NCBI GenBank assembly: GCA_027486075.1
Contig: JAIXPU010000112.1
Coordinates: forward strand, 1 to 11,770
DNA: 11,770 nucleotides
Origin: Streptomycetaceae bacterium
Lineage (GTDB): Bacteria > Actinomycetota > Actinomycetes > Nanopelagicales > Nanopelagicaceae
Reading direction: 5' to 3'
This document shows positions 5,418 through 11,770 of the stretch, piece by piece. A program made the position numbers and the translations under genes. Position 1 is the stretch's first letter. Every line of letters starts with the position of its first letter. The notes below the pieces were generated by a model. The model did no database searches. It saw only the letters and a program-made list of their open reading frames with translations, and was not told the DNA's origin.

Positions 5418-5851
5418 TAAGACAGGTGCTCGCCGAGTTCCTTAAGGGCTGCATCAATTGTCTGTTGCTGCCCCTTGGTAATCATCATGGCAGGAACAGG
5501 CATAGACACTGCAATCTCAAGTTCGTAGGTGACCTGAGTGGAATCTGCATCGAGCGCTTTGAGAGTGTAGGTGCCGTCCATCTGAGTAAGCAGATCTGCC
5601 TCATCCATTGTGAATGAAAGTGATGCAGGTTCAGCGCCCCAGTCATAATCCAAGACGACGCGATCTTTCATCATTCCCGCATCAATCGTGAGCTTGGCCT
5701 TTATAACGCGATTTTGCGAATCGCGTTCGATGACATCCACCTTCTTGATCGAGGTGAGCCACTCTGGATAAGACTCAATAGAGAAGAGCGCGGCTTGCAC
5801 ATCGGCAAGAGGCGCATCTATGACAACTGTGGAAGTACTCTTCTGTGACAT
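5417..5851 (-). CDS. SRPBCC (START/polyketide cyclase-like) protein
   Basis: A 144-residue protein with the helix-grip layout: N-terminal strand STSTVVIDAPLADV, the loop and helix segment FSIESYPEWLTSIKKVDVIERD, then alternating beta strands (KAKLTIDAG, DRVVLDYDW, SLSFTMDEA, GTYTLKAL, TQVTYELEI) and a final long helix (GQQQTIDAALKELGEHL). The fold forms a hydrophobic cavity that binds lipids or other apolar ligands; no catalytic residue is evident. It has no signal peptide, so it acts in the cytoplasm. It matches the place of Rv2185c, the SRPBCC protein between plsC and fadD15 in M. tuberculosis. It is the first gene of an operon with glucokinase and divergent from the acyl-CoA ligase. A role as lipid carrier or chaperone for neighbouring lipid enzymes is inference. 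Start chosen from the TAGCCT box 6 nt upstream. Confidence 0.87.
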   Translation of the reverse strand: MSQKSTSTVVIDAPLADVQAALFSIESYPEWLTSIKKVDVIERDSQNRVIKAKLTIDAGMMKDRVVLDYDWGAEPASLSFTMDEADLLTQMDGTYTLKALDADSTQVTYELEIAVSMPVPAMMITKGQQQTIDAALKELGEHLS

Positions 5852-5857
5852 GGCCCA

Positions 5858-5863
5858 AGGCTA
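5858..5863 (-). promoter_or_regulatory. -10 box of a probable leaderless promoter for the SRPBCC-glk operon
   Basis: TAGCCT on the minus strand ends 6 nt before the ATG at 5851. The same hexamer at the same distance precedes the NlpC/P60 gene. The -35 region is unclear and no Shine-Dalgarno is present. Confidence 0.5.
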
Positions 5864-5937
5864 CCAACTCCGCGTGGATTTCGAGATTCGAGAAAAATCC
5901 CAGGTTGAACATCTTCCATTTATTAGGTGGCGACCGC

Positions 5938-5943
5938 TAGCGT
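5938..5943 (+). promoter_or_regulatory. -10 box of a probable leaderless promoter for the fadD15-like gene
   Basis: TAGCGT lies 7 nt before the ATG at 5951, and TTCCAT (5914-5919) is a possible -35 with an 18-nt spacer. This arrangement favours ATG 5951 over the in-frame GTG at 5927, which would lie upstream of the box. Confidence 0.5.
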
Positions 5944-5950
5944 TAGCGCC

Positions 5951-7738
5951 ATGAACGAAGTCACAGTCTCGGCCATCATTCCTGCAGCTACTGAAGGAAA
6001 CCTCACCAATCTCATTGCAGAACGCGCCTGGTTTGAACCAGAGCGCGTCACGATGTCGCGACCACTTGGCGATGGGTGGCAACCACTCACTGCGCGACAA
6101 GTCGAAGAAGAGATTCGTGCTACTGCCAAAGGCCTTGTAGCTGCTGGCATTCAAATTGGTGATCGCGTAGCAATCATGGCGCGTACTCGCTATGAATGGA
6201 CAATCCTCGATTTCGCAATCTGGTATGCCGGTGGATGCGTTGTTCCAATCTATGAAACATCTTCACCTGAACAGGTCGACTGGATTCTTAACGACTCCGG
6301 TTCGGTAGGACTTATTGTTGAAACTCCGGCACACCGCGAACTGGTAACTCCAGTCATTCCATCACACACCAAGCACATTTGGATCATGACTGACGATGTA
6401 CTCTCAACTCTCAGAACCGCAGGCAGCGGAATCTCTGATGAGGAGATTGAAAGACGACGTAACTCACTTGCTCCAGCAAGCTTGGCAACTTTGATCTACA
6501 CATCAGGAACAACAGGACGACCAAAGGGAGTCCAACTCACCCACGCAAACTTCTTATCTGAATGTGGAAATGTCGTTGAAGGTGCAAGCGATCTCTTCCT
6601 AAAGCCAGGTGGATCAACTCTGCTCTTCCTACCTGTCGCACACGTCTTCGGTCGTATGGTTCAAATTGGTGCAATTCACTCAGGACTACACCTTGCTCAT
6701 TGCAGCGATCCTGTTGGACGCCTACCGGCAGACCTTGCATCATTTAAACCATCCTTCGTACTGGCAGTTCCTCGTATCTTCGAAAAGATTTACAATGGAG
6801 CAGAGGCCAAGGCAGAGGCTGCTGGTAAGGGCAAAATCTTCCGTAAAGCAGCCGAAGTTGCGATCGCATATAGCGAAGCGAAAGATAAGGGCGGATTTAA
6901 TCCACTGCTTACCCTCGAGCATGCGCTCTTTGACAAGTTAGTCTTCTCAAAGATTCGCGCAGGTATGGGTGGCGCTGTTGAAGCTGCCATATCAGGGGGT
7001 GCTCCTCTTGGAACTCGCCTCGGTCACTTCTATCGCGGCGCCGGAGTGACGATTCTGGAAGGTTACGGACTTACCGAAACAACTGCCGGTGCAACTCTTA
7101 ACCTGACAAAGAGTCTGCGCATTGGTTCCGTTGGAAGACCTATCCCTGGAACATCAATCAAGATCGCCGAAGATGGAGAAGTTCTCATCAAGGGACCAAT
7201 CGTTATGCGTGGTTACTGGCAGAACGATGCTGCAAACCAAGAAGTATTTGAGGGCGAATGGTTTAAATCTGGAGATTTAGGCCGCCTTGATGATGAAGGT
7301 TATCTCTACATCACAGGACGTAAGAAGGAGCTGATTGTTACCGCTGGTGGAAAGAATGTTGCCCCAGCAGTGCTTGAGGATCGCCTTCGTGCACATCCAC
7401 TAATCAGCCAGTGCATGGTTGTTGGTGATAATCAACCATTTATCGCTTCTTTGATCACAATTGATCCAGATATGCTCAAGGGTTGGATCGCTGCAAACAA
7501 TAAGACTGGTGCCACTGTTGAGACTTTGGTGAATGACCCTGACCTTATTGCTGTTATTCAAACAGCGGTCGATGAAGCCAACAAGGCGGTATCAAAGGCT
7601 GAATCAATCCGTAAGTTCACTATCTTGTCGAAGGATTTCACAATCGCAACTGGTGAACTCACTGCAAAGTTATCTCTTAAGCGCCATGTGATCTCGCAGC
7701 AGTATGCTGCAGAGATCGCTGCACTCTTTACCAAGTAG
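5951..7738 (+). CDS. fadD15: Long-chain fatty-acid-CoA ligase, FadD15-like
   Basis: Starting at ATG 5951 the protein has 595 residues, close to mycobacterial FadD15 (about 600). It activates long-chain fatty acids with ATP via an acyl-adenylate and transfers them to CoA in the cytoplasm or at the membrane. The AMP-binding motif YTSGTTGRPKG is at 183-193, LEGYGLTET ends at 377, the ribose-binding Asp is in WFKSGDLG (437-444), the hinge region GRKKELIVTAGGKNVAP is at 456-472, and the C-terminal GELTAKLSLKR contains the conserved lysine region. Phrases such as SGGAPLGARLGHFYRGAG- and GGKNVAPAVLEDRLRAHPLISQ-like segments are nearly those of FadD15. A GTG at 5927 could add eight residues (MATASVSA), but the upstream promoter box argues against it. 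The histidine-kinase gene follows after 6 nt, suggesting a shared transcript. The chain length of the substrate is not deducible. Confidence 0.94.
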   Translation: MNEVTVSAIIPAATEGNLTNLIAERAWFEPERVTMSRPLGDGWQPLTARQVEEEIRATAKGLVAAGIQIGDRVAIMARTRYEWTILDFAIWYAGGCVVPIYETSSPEQVDWILNDSGSVGLIVETPAHRELVTPVIPSHTKHIWIMTDDVLSTLRTAGSGISDEEIERRRNSLAPASLATLIYTSGTTGRPKGVQLTHANFLSECGNVVEGASDLFLKPGGSTLLFLPVAHVFGRMVQIGAIHSGLHLAHCSDPVGRLPADLASFKPSFVLAVPRIFEKIYNGAEAKAEAAGKGKIFRKAAEVAIAYSEAKDKGGFNPLLTLEHALFDKLVFSKIRAGMGGAVEAAISGGAPLGTRLGHFYRGAGVTILEGYGLTETTAGATLNLTKSLRIGSVGRPIPGTSIKIAEDGEVLIKGPIVMRGYWQNDAANQEVFEGEWFKSGDLGRLDDEGYLYITGRKKELIVTAGGKNVAPAVLEDRLRAHPLISQCMVVGDNQPFIASLITIDPDMLKGWIAANNKTGATVETLVNDPDLIAVIQTAVDEANKAVSKAESIRKFTILSKDFTIATGELTAKLSLKRHVISQQYAAEIAALFTK

Positions 7739-7744
7739 TTCATC

Positions 7745-8323
7745 ATGTCGACTCCCGAGCGCCTCGATGTGGCTCGGGAACTTCATGATGGAATCGCCCA
7801 AGATTTAGTAGCGCTCGGTTACTCACTCGATCTCCTCCTTGCAACAGATGAACTTCCTCAGAGTGCGCGTTCATCTATTCGTGGTGCGCGGCTACAAGTC
7901 GATGAACTCATGCGCAAGGTTCGCTCTGAAATTTTCAATTTGCGCAGGCATTCTCAAATATCGCTTTCTGCTCAACTGCAATCACTTATTGCACAGGAGT
8001 GCTCTGAATTTGAAGTTGGCCTTGATATCGTAGAAATGAGCGCGCCTGCTGAAGTTGGCGACGAACTCATTTCAATTGCTCGTGAAATCCTACGCAATGC
8101 CAAGCTGCACTCTAGGGCTAGCCGAATTGGCATAACTGCCTATCCCATAAACAATCGCATCTATCTTCAGATATGCGACAACGGGATTGGAGGAGCCATA
8201 ATGAAAGATGGACACTGGGGAATAACGGGTATATCAGAACGCATTGCCAAGTTCGGTGGATCAATTGTGATAGAGAATAACGAGAGCGCAGATTCAGGAG
8301 TTCGCATAACAGTTCTGCTATGA
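7745..8323 (+). CDS. Sensorless NarL/DesK-type histidine kinase
   Basis: A 192-residue protein consisting only of a kinase core. HisKA_3 dimerisation/phospho-acceptor region: RELHDGIAQDLVALG with His14. HATPase: N-box REILRNAKLHSRAS with Asn118, G1 box CDNGIGG (Asp145), and G2-like HWGITGISERI (157-167). It has no transmembrane helix, PAS, GAF or other sensor domain, and His14 is unusually close to the start. It must therefore sense through a partner protein or a cytoplasmic state, or serve mainly as phosphatase or phospho-donor. No convincing earlier start exists, since the frame begins just after the ligase stop. The gene follows fadD15 after 6 nt and overlaps the response regulator by ATGA (4 nt), so the three are probably an operon. 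No Shine-Dalgarno is obvious. Confidence 0.88.
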   Translation: MSTPERLDVARELHDGIAQDLVALGYSLDLLLATDELPQSARSSIRGARLQVDELMRKVRSEIFNLRRHSQISLSAQLQSLIAQECSEFEVGLDIVEMSAPAEVGDELISIAREILRNAKLHSRASRIGITAYPINNRIYLQICDNGIGGAIMKDGHWGITGISERIAKFGGSIVIENNESADSGVRITVLL

Positions 8324-8931
8324 CCAAACGTGCACTGATTATTGATGATCATGCAGTTGTCAGGTCAGGCATTCGAAGAGCGCTCGAATCTCGCGGAGAT
8401 ATCCAAGTATTTGAAGCAGCCGCAAAAGCTGAGGCGCTGGCGCAGATTGCACATGTAAGCCCACAACTTCTTATCATCGATATCAATCTTCCCGATGGAA
8501 GTGGCTTAGAAATTGTGAGCTGGGTCCGCACTATCTCTACCGAGATGTCAATTGTTGTTCTGACCTTTAACGAGTCTGATGATTTTCTCTTATCCGCCAT
8601 GCGTGCAGGAGCTAGCGCCTATGTGAATAAATCTGCTCCGCTGACTGAACTAATTGCAGCAGTGGACCATGCTCTAGCTTCACCCGGCTCATTCGCTGCT
8701 AAAGAGATAGTCGATGCGCTGCAAAGAAAGCAACTCAAATTTGGCTTATCCCAACGTGAACTGCAGATTCTTGCCTTGTTGCCCACCGATGAACCGCTCT
8801 CTACCCTGGCGAAATCACTCTTCATCTCAGAATCTACGCTGAAGACTCATCTGACCCATATCTATCGAAAGCTCGACGTAAAGAACCGATTGCAAGCAAT
8901 TAACGTTGCGCGAAAGGCTGGTCTTCTATAA
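8320..8931 (+). CDS. NarL/LuxR-family response regulator
   Basis: A 203-residue two-domain regulator of normal length. The receiver (1-120) has the acidic pair Asp9-Asp10, phospho-acceptor Asp54 in LIIDINLPDG, Thr82 in VVLTF and Lys104 in YVNKSAP, so it should be phosphorylated by the adjacent kinase. The LuxR/GerE HTH occupies about 140-203: LSQRELQILALL, then TLAKSLFISESTLKTHLTHIYRKLDVKNRLQAI. Its start lies inside the kinase stop (ATGA), which makes translational coupling likely. The last 32 bp overlap the 3' end of the convergent pimB'-like gene on the other strand, leaving no room for a conventional terminator. Targets cannot be seen; the upstream fadD15-like promoter is one candidate. 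Confidence 0.93.
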   Translation: MTKRALIIDDHAVVRSGIRRALESRGDIQVFEAAAKAEALAQIAHVSPQLLIIDINLPDGSGLEIVSWVRTISTEMSIVVLTFNESDDFLLSAMRAGASAYVNKSAPLTELIAAVDHALASPGSFAAKEIVDALQRKQLKFGLSQRELQILALLPTDEPLSTLAKSLFISESTLKTHLTHIYRKLDVKNRLQAINVARKAGLL

Positions 8932-10066
8932 GAAGTGAATTGAACTGCGCAGCCCAACGCTCCCACCCCCACTCCTCGATAATCCACTGACGACCGCGGT
9001 ATCCCATCTGCTTTGCCAATTCAGGATTCTTCAGAAGTTCTATCACAGCTCTTGCCACATCGGATTTAGATTTCCCATCAACAACTAATCCAGTCTGGCC
9101 ATCAATAACTGCATCGGGCGCTCCCCCAGATGTTCCACCAATAACTGCAATCCCGCATGCGCTAGCTTCCAGGTAGACAATTCCTAAGCCTTCGACTTCA
9201 AGTCCAGCTAGGCGTGAGCGAGATGGCATTGCAAAGATATCTCCTACGCAGATATATTGCGGTAAATCACGGTACTGAATTCTTCCAATGAAAGTTATAT
9301 GAGAAGTCACGCCAAGTTTCTCAGCACGCTTCTGCATAAAATCTCTTCGTGGTCCTTCACCAACAAAGAGAAGATGCGCATCTGGCACTTCATGCAGAAT
9401 CATGGGAAGTGCTTCTACCAAGGTGTCCTGACCCTTGCGATGAACTAAGCGGCCTACGCTGACGATGACCTTCTTTTCGCTTAGCGCGAGATCATTACGT
9501 AGTCTGGCTGCACCCGTATGAGGAGCAAAATGGTTGGTATCTATTCCCGGAGCAATCTTGACCATCGCGCTTTGTGCGCGTTGCGAAAGTGGTTTTGCAA
9601 TATTACGCCTAGTAAATTCTCCAAGATAAGTCAGATGATCAACGCCTAATCCAATTCTGCGCATCAGCGCCGAGAATGGCCACAACTTTGCCCACCACAC
9701 TTCATGTCCGTGCGTCAGCGCAACAATTCGCTCAACACCGGCGCGACGCAGGCCATGCGATAACAGGGCAAGCGGGGCTGCAGCGCCGAAGAAGACACGT
9801 GTTATTGCACGTTCTCGCGCTAGCGCCCGAACAGCTCTTCCCACTCTGAGTGAGGGCAACAGCGTTCTAGATGGGTCGCGGATTACCTCAACACCATAGT
9901 TATCTAGCCATGCCTGATCAAAAGGTTCTGAGCCTTCTTGGCTGGATGTGTAGACAATGACAGAGTTCTTAGGAAGTCTTTCGATTAAGCCAATAACAAA
10001 GGTCTCAATCCCCCCTGCGCGAGGCCCGAAGTCATTTGTTATGCAGAGTATCTTCTTCACTGACAT
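8900..10066 (-). CDS. pimB: GT4 glycosyltransferase, PimB'-like phosphatidylinositol mannosyltransferase
   Basis: A 388-residue GT-B enzyme, expected to add the second mannose from GDP-mannose to phosphatidylinositol monomannoside at the inner membrane face. The N-terminal acceptor-side motif is TNDFGPRAGGIETF (10-23), HGHE is at 119-122, the donor phosphate site is SVGRLVHRKGQD (Arg206, Lys211), and VEGLGIVYLEA (291-301) contains the EX7E pair Glu292 and Glu300, followed by GTSGGAPDAV. WFGAAAPLAL-like and DIFAMPSRSR segments follow C. glutamicum PimB' closely. The neighbour is the NlpC/P60 gene, as in Rv2188c-Rv2190c. The ATG overlaps that gene's stop by one base (TAATG), so it is second in the operon. 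The 3' end overlaps the convergent response regulator. The acceptor lipid in this organism is not certain; other mannosyl or glucosyl lipids are possible. Confidence 0.9.
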   Translation of the reverse strand: MSVKKILCITNDFGPRAGGIETFVIGLIERLPKNSVIVYTSSQEGSEPFDQAWLDNYGVEVIRDPSRTLLPSLRVGRAVRALARERAITRVFFGAAAPLALLSHGLRRAGVERIVALTHGHEVWWAKLWPFSALMRRIGLGVDHLTYLGEFTRRNIAKPLSQRAQSAMVKIAPGIDTNHFAPHTGAARLRNDLALSEKKVIVSVGRLVHRKGQDTLVEALPMILHEVPDAHLLFVGEGPRRDFMQKRAEKLGVTSHITFIGRIQYRDLPQYICVGDIFAMPSRSRLAGLEVEGLGIVYLEASACGIAVIGGTSGGAPDAVIDGQTGLVVDGKSKSDVARAVIELLKNPELAKQMGYRGRQWIIEEWGWERWAAQFNSLLIEDQPFAQR

Positions 10067-11076
10067 TAGAAACGGCGAACTGCAACGAGTGGCTTACGTC
10101 CCATATCAAGAGGAGCAACTTTCACGCGCGAACCTGAACGAGGCGCATGAACCATGCGAGCTCCACCGAGATAAATTCCAACGTGTGAGACAGGGCGACC
10201 AAAGAAAATCAGATCGCCTGGCTTCTTCTGACTAAAGGGAACTGACTTACCCATACGAGATTGCGCTGCTGACGAATGTGGAAGCTTCACGCCAGCTGAT
10301 TGGAATGCTCGCATAGTCAGCCCCGAGCAATCCCATGTAGTCATTCCGTCGGCGCCGAAGACATAACGGTCGCCAATCTGCTGGAGCGCATACTTGAGGG
10401 CAATACCCGAACGTCCTGAAAGGCCAACTGCGCTCTTTGCCGCCTTGAGCGATGACTGTTGATCCGCGTTCTCGCGTTCTTCAGCTAATCGCGCCAGTCG
10501 TTCGCGATCTTCTTTCTTCAACTTAGAGAGCAGTAACTCTGCTTGCGCCAATTTGCGTTGTGCAAAGGCGCTGCGCTCAGCCAACTTCTTCTCTAGCGCC
10601 TTTACTTGCGCCAATCTATCGGCGACGGTGAGAGAAGTAGCATTAAGTTGCTGCTCAGCAGTCTGGAACTTTCGCAACTGTGTCGACTTACGACGCGTGA
10701 TCGCCTCAAGGGAACCCGCCGATGATAGATAGAGCGCTGGGTCGCTCGAGAAGAGAAGTTCTAGGCTTTGGCTCAGAGTGCCTGATTTATATTGATTAAC
10801 TGCAATAGTTCCAAGCGCCTTAGAGATCTGATCAACTGTTTTTGCTTGAACAGCTGCTTGGGCTTGAATTCCCGCTAAGTTGCGAGTCAGAGCGGCCAAC
10901 TTAACTTTTGCCTCTTGCGCACCTTCTGCAGCAGCTGTTGCATCTTCCTCTAATCGAATCACCTGTGCTTGAACCTGGGCAAGTGATGGAGCTGCATCTG
11001 CTGGAGTTGCAGGTAGCAAGGAGATGGAGACCATTAAGGATGCCGAAATCGCACCCATGGTTAGCCTGGTTCTCAT
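10066..11076 (-). CDS. Secreted NlpC/P60 peptidoglycan endopeptidase with coiled-coil domain
   Basis: A 336-residue exported protein. The signal peptide covers about 1-29 (MRTRLTM start, hydrophobic ISASLMVSISLLPA, cleavage near ADAA-PS). A long helical coiled-coil region rich in Ala, Gln, Lys and Glu spans about 31-215. A C-terminal NlpC/P60 domain (224-336) has catalytic Cys250 in WDCSG, His298 in SHVGIYLG and third residue His310 in MVHAPRSG. It should cleave peptide stems of peptidoglycan (D-Glu to diamino-acid type bond) during growth or division, with the coiled coil acting as regulatory or docking part, as in RipA/Rv2190c-type proteins. It heads an operon with the pimB'-like gene. The start is supported by a full -35/-10 promoter with the -10 box 6 nt from ATG and no Shine-Dalgarno. 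Confidence 0.92.
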   Translation of the reverse strand: MRTRLTMGAISASLMVSISLLPATPADAAPSLAQVQAQVIRLEEDATAAAEGAQEAKVKLAALTRNLAGIQAQAAVQAKTVDQISKALGTIAVNQYKSGTLSQSLELLFSSDPALYLSSAGSLEAITRRKSTQLRKFQTAEQQLNATSLTVADRLAQVKALEKKLAERSAFAQRKLAQAELLLSKLKKEDRERLARLAEERENADQQSSLKAAKSAVGLSGRSGIALKYALQQIGDRYVFGADGMTTWDCSGLTMRAFQSAGVKLPHSSAAQSRMGKSVPFSQKKPGDLIFFGRPVSHVGIYLGGARMVHAPRSGSRVKVAPLDMGRKPLVAVRRF

Positions 11077-11082
11077 GTTTTA

Positions 11083-11112
11083 AGGCTAACGCGCCCCGCT
11101 CTCCAATTTCAA
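11083..11112 (-). promoter_or_regulatory. Promoter (-35 and -10) of the NlpC/P60-pimB operon, probably leaderless
   Basis: On the minus strand TTGAAA (11107-11112) and TAGCCT (11083-11088) are separated by 18 nt, and the -10 box ends 6 nt before the ATG at 11076. This is the best complete promoter in the window and predicts transcription starting at the start codon. Confidence 0.65.
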
Positions 11113-11155
11113 CGTGAAGAAGGGTATTTGAGAGATAAAAGCGTGAGAAATTTAA

Positions 11156-11161
11156 TATTCT
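11156..11161 (+). promoter_or_regulatory. -10 box of a probable leaderless promoter for the RibD-C-like gene
   Basis: TATTCT lies 7 nt before the ATG at 11169. TAATAT (11153-11158) with TTGAGA (11128-11133, 19-nt spacer) is an alternative that gives nearly the same start. No Shine-Dalgarno sequence is seen. Confidence 0.4.
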
Positions 11162-11168
11162 TACGTTC

Positions 11169-11660
11169 ATGACGGTGACTGTAACCCTTGTAACAGGCTC
11201 AGATGGATCGACTTCCAAAGGGGGCAATTCTGCTGGCGTCAGCAGCGCAGCCGATAGAACTTCATTTCTTGCTCGACGTCGCGCCGCTGATTGCATTCTC
11301 ATTGGTGGAAACACTGCACGCACCGAGCCTTACCAGCGAACCCCTGTTCCAGTCGTTGTCATTTCGAAATCGCTTATTAATCCGCTCGCCAATAATCGAT
11401 TAGCTCATTGCTGGAATCTGACGCCAGTCAAAGCCCTTGATCGTGCCATTAAGACTTTTGGCCCTAATGTGCATGTAGAAGCTGGCGCAAGCATCATTGA
11501 CGAATTGCTCTCTGCGGGGCGAGTAGATGCGCTCGAACTCAGTATTACCGATGTTTCCGGTGGTGAAGATACAGTTGATTTTGCAAAGTTGCTCTCTTAC
11601 TTTTCGCAGCAGAGCGAAAAGACAGTAGATGGCACCAGGTTCATTTCAGCCAGTAAGTAA
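11169..11660 (+). CDS. Compact RibD C-terminal (reductase)-like protein
   Basis: A 163-residue protein that follows the RibD_C/dihydrofolate-reductase-like layout: SDG at 11-13 in place of SLDG, the helix and strand segment DRTSFLARRRAADCILIGGNTAR (30-51) typical of the LRA.ADAILVG..T element, then VHVEAGASIIDELLSAGRVDALELSI (101-126) in place of the VEGGP..L..GLVDEL element. Family members usually exceed 200 residues, and the middle region is shortened here. VEGGP has become VEAGA, so NADPH binding may be altered. No deaminase domain is present. It could reduce a riboflavin-pathway or other pyrimidine/pterin-like substrate, or have lost activity. It is divergent from NlpC/P60 across a 92-bp gap and its stop is 1 bp from the convergent transporter stop. 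Confidence 0.75.
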   Translation: MTVTVTLVTGSDGSTSKGGNSAGVSSAADRTSFLARRRAADCILIGGNTARTEPYQRTPVPVVVISKSLINPLANNRLAHCWNLTPVKALDRAIKTFGPNVHVEAGASIIDELLSAGRVDALELSITDVSGGEDTVDFAKLLSYFSQQSEKTVDGTRFISASK

Positions 11661-11661
11661 T

Positions 11662-11770
11662 TTAGAAGGCTGAGATAAGAGCGACGCCAATAACGGCGGA
11701 AGCGATTCCAACATATTGCACTTTATGAAGTCGCTCATGTAGCAAGAGATATGCCAACAGCGCTGTCGCA
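11662..11770 (-). CDS. EamA/DMT-type transporter, C-terminal end only (5' part beyond window)
   Basis: From the right edge a minus-strand frame reads to TAA at 11662-11664 and encodes 35 C-terminal residues: ATALLAYLLLHERLHKVQ, then a final hydrophobic helix ending in GVALISAF. A membrane helix, a short loop with (H/G)ERL, then a last helix of the G.(A/L)..G..L type is the hallmark ending of EamA drug/metabolite transporters. The protein is integral to the cytoplasmic membrane; its substrate cannot be inferred. It converges on the RibD-C-like gene with one base between the stops. Confidence 0.7.
   Translation of the reverse strand, partial: ATALLAYLLLHERLHKVQYVGIASAVIGVALISAF

Noticed and set aside
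5927..5950. GTG start adding eight residues to the acyl-CoA ligase
   Set aside because: The TAGCGT box at 5938-5943 lies inside this extension, and an ATG 7 nt after the box fits the leaderless pattern of neighbouring genes.
6609..6941. 110-codon plus-strand frame inside the acyl-CoA ligase gene
   Set aside because: Shifted frame within a gene whose motifs continue unbroken; no start signal and no recognisable protein features.

Overview
The window looks like chromosomal DNA of a free-living actinobacterium with a compact genome. Four points support this. FadD15-type, PimB'-type, NlpC/P60, PlsC, ROK-kinase and SRPBCC genes sit together, as I recall for the Mycobacterium tuberculosis Rv2182c-Rv2190c region and the Corynebacterium glutamicum plsC-glk-pimB'-NlpC region. 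Several genes carry a TANNNT box 6-7 nt before ATG, the actinobacterial leaderless-mRNA arrangement. Gaps are tiny and many stops overlap starts. Base composition, judged by eye, is near balanced rather than GC-rich. A freshwater acI-type lineage (Planktophila/Nanopelagicus-like) would fit, but this is inference without any search.

Layout. Positions 1-1499 (minus) hold a two-gene lipid/acyl-CoA unit: an enoyl-CoA hydratase/isomerase followed, with no gap, by an HSDL2-like short-chain dehydrogenase that runs off the left edge. Positions 1575-1895 hold a small stand-alone LuxR-type HTH protein. Positions 1896-2046 are the most structured intergenic region, with five copies of TAGCACT in inverted pairs around a promoter. 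Next come a small membrane protein (2047-2625), tandem hairpins including a terminator, and a PD-(D/E)XK nuclease with two CxxC pairs (2757-3455).

Positions 3452-11076 form the conserved actinobacterial envelope and lipid neighbourhood: plsC (minus), a small acidic protein, ROK glucokinase plus SRPBCC (minus), fadD15-like acyl-CoA ligase, a sensorless histidine kinase and NarL-type response regulator (plus), then pimB'-like mannosyltransferase and a secreted NlpC/P60 peptidase (minus). A compact RibD-C-like reductase (11169-11660) and the C-terminal end of an EamA-type transporter (minus, cut by the right edge) close the window.

How the genes work together (inference): PlsC, FadD15 and PimB' make or activate phospholipid and glycolipid building blocks, NlpC/P60 cuts peptidoglycan, and glucokinase feeds hexose phosphate. 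The kinase/regulator pair follows fadD closely and may share its transcript. No CRISPR array, tRNA, rRNA, insertion sequence or phage gene was seen. Most of the window is conserved housekeeping content. The second-look items are the TAGCACT array, the LuxR solo protein with a Cys/His tail, the four-cysteine nuclease and the consistent leaderless promoter layout.
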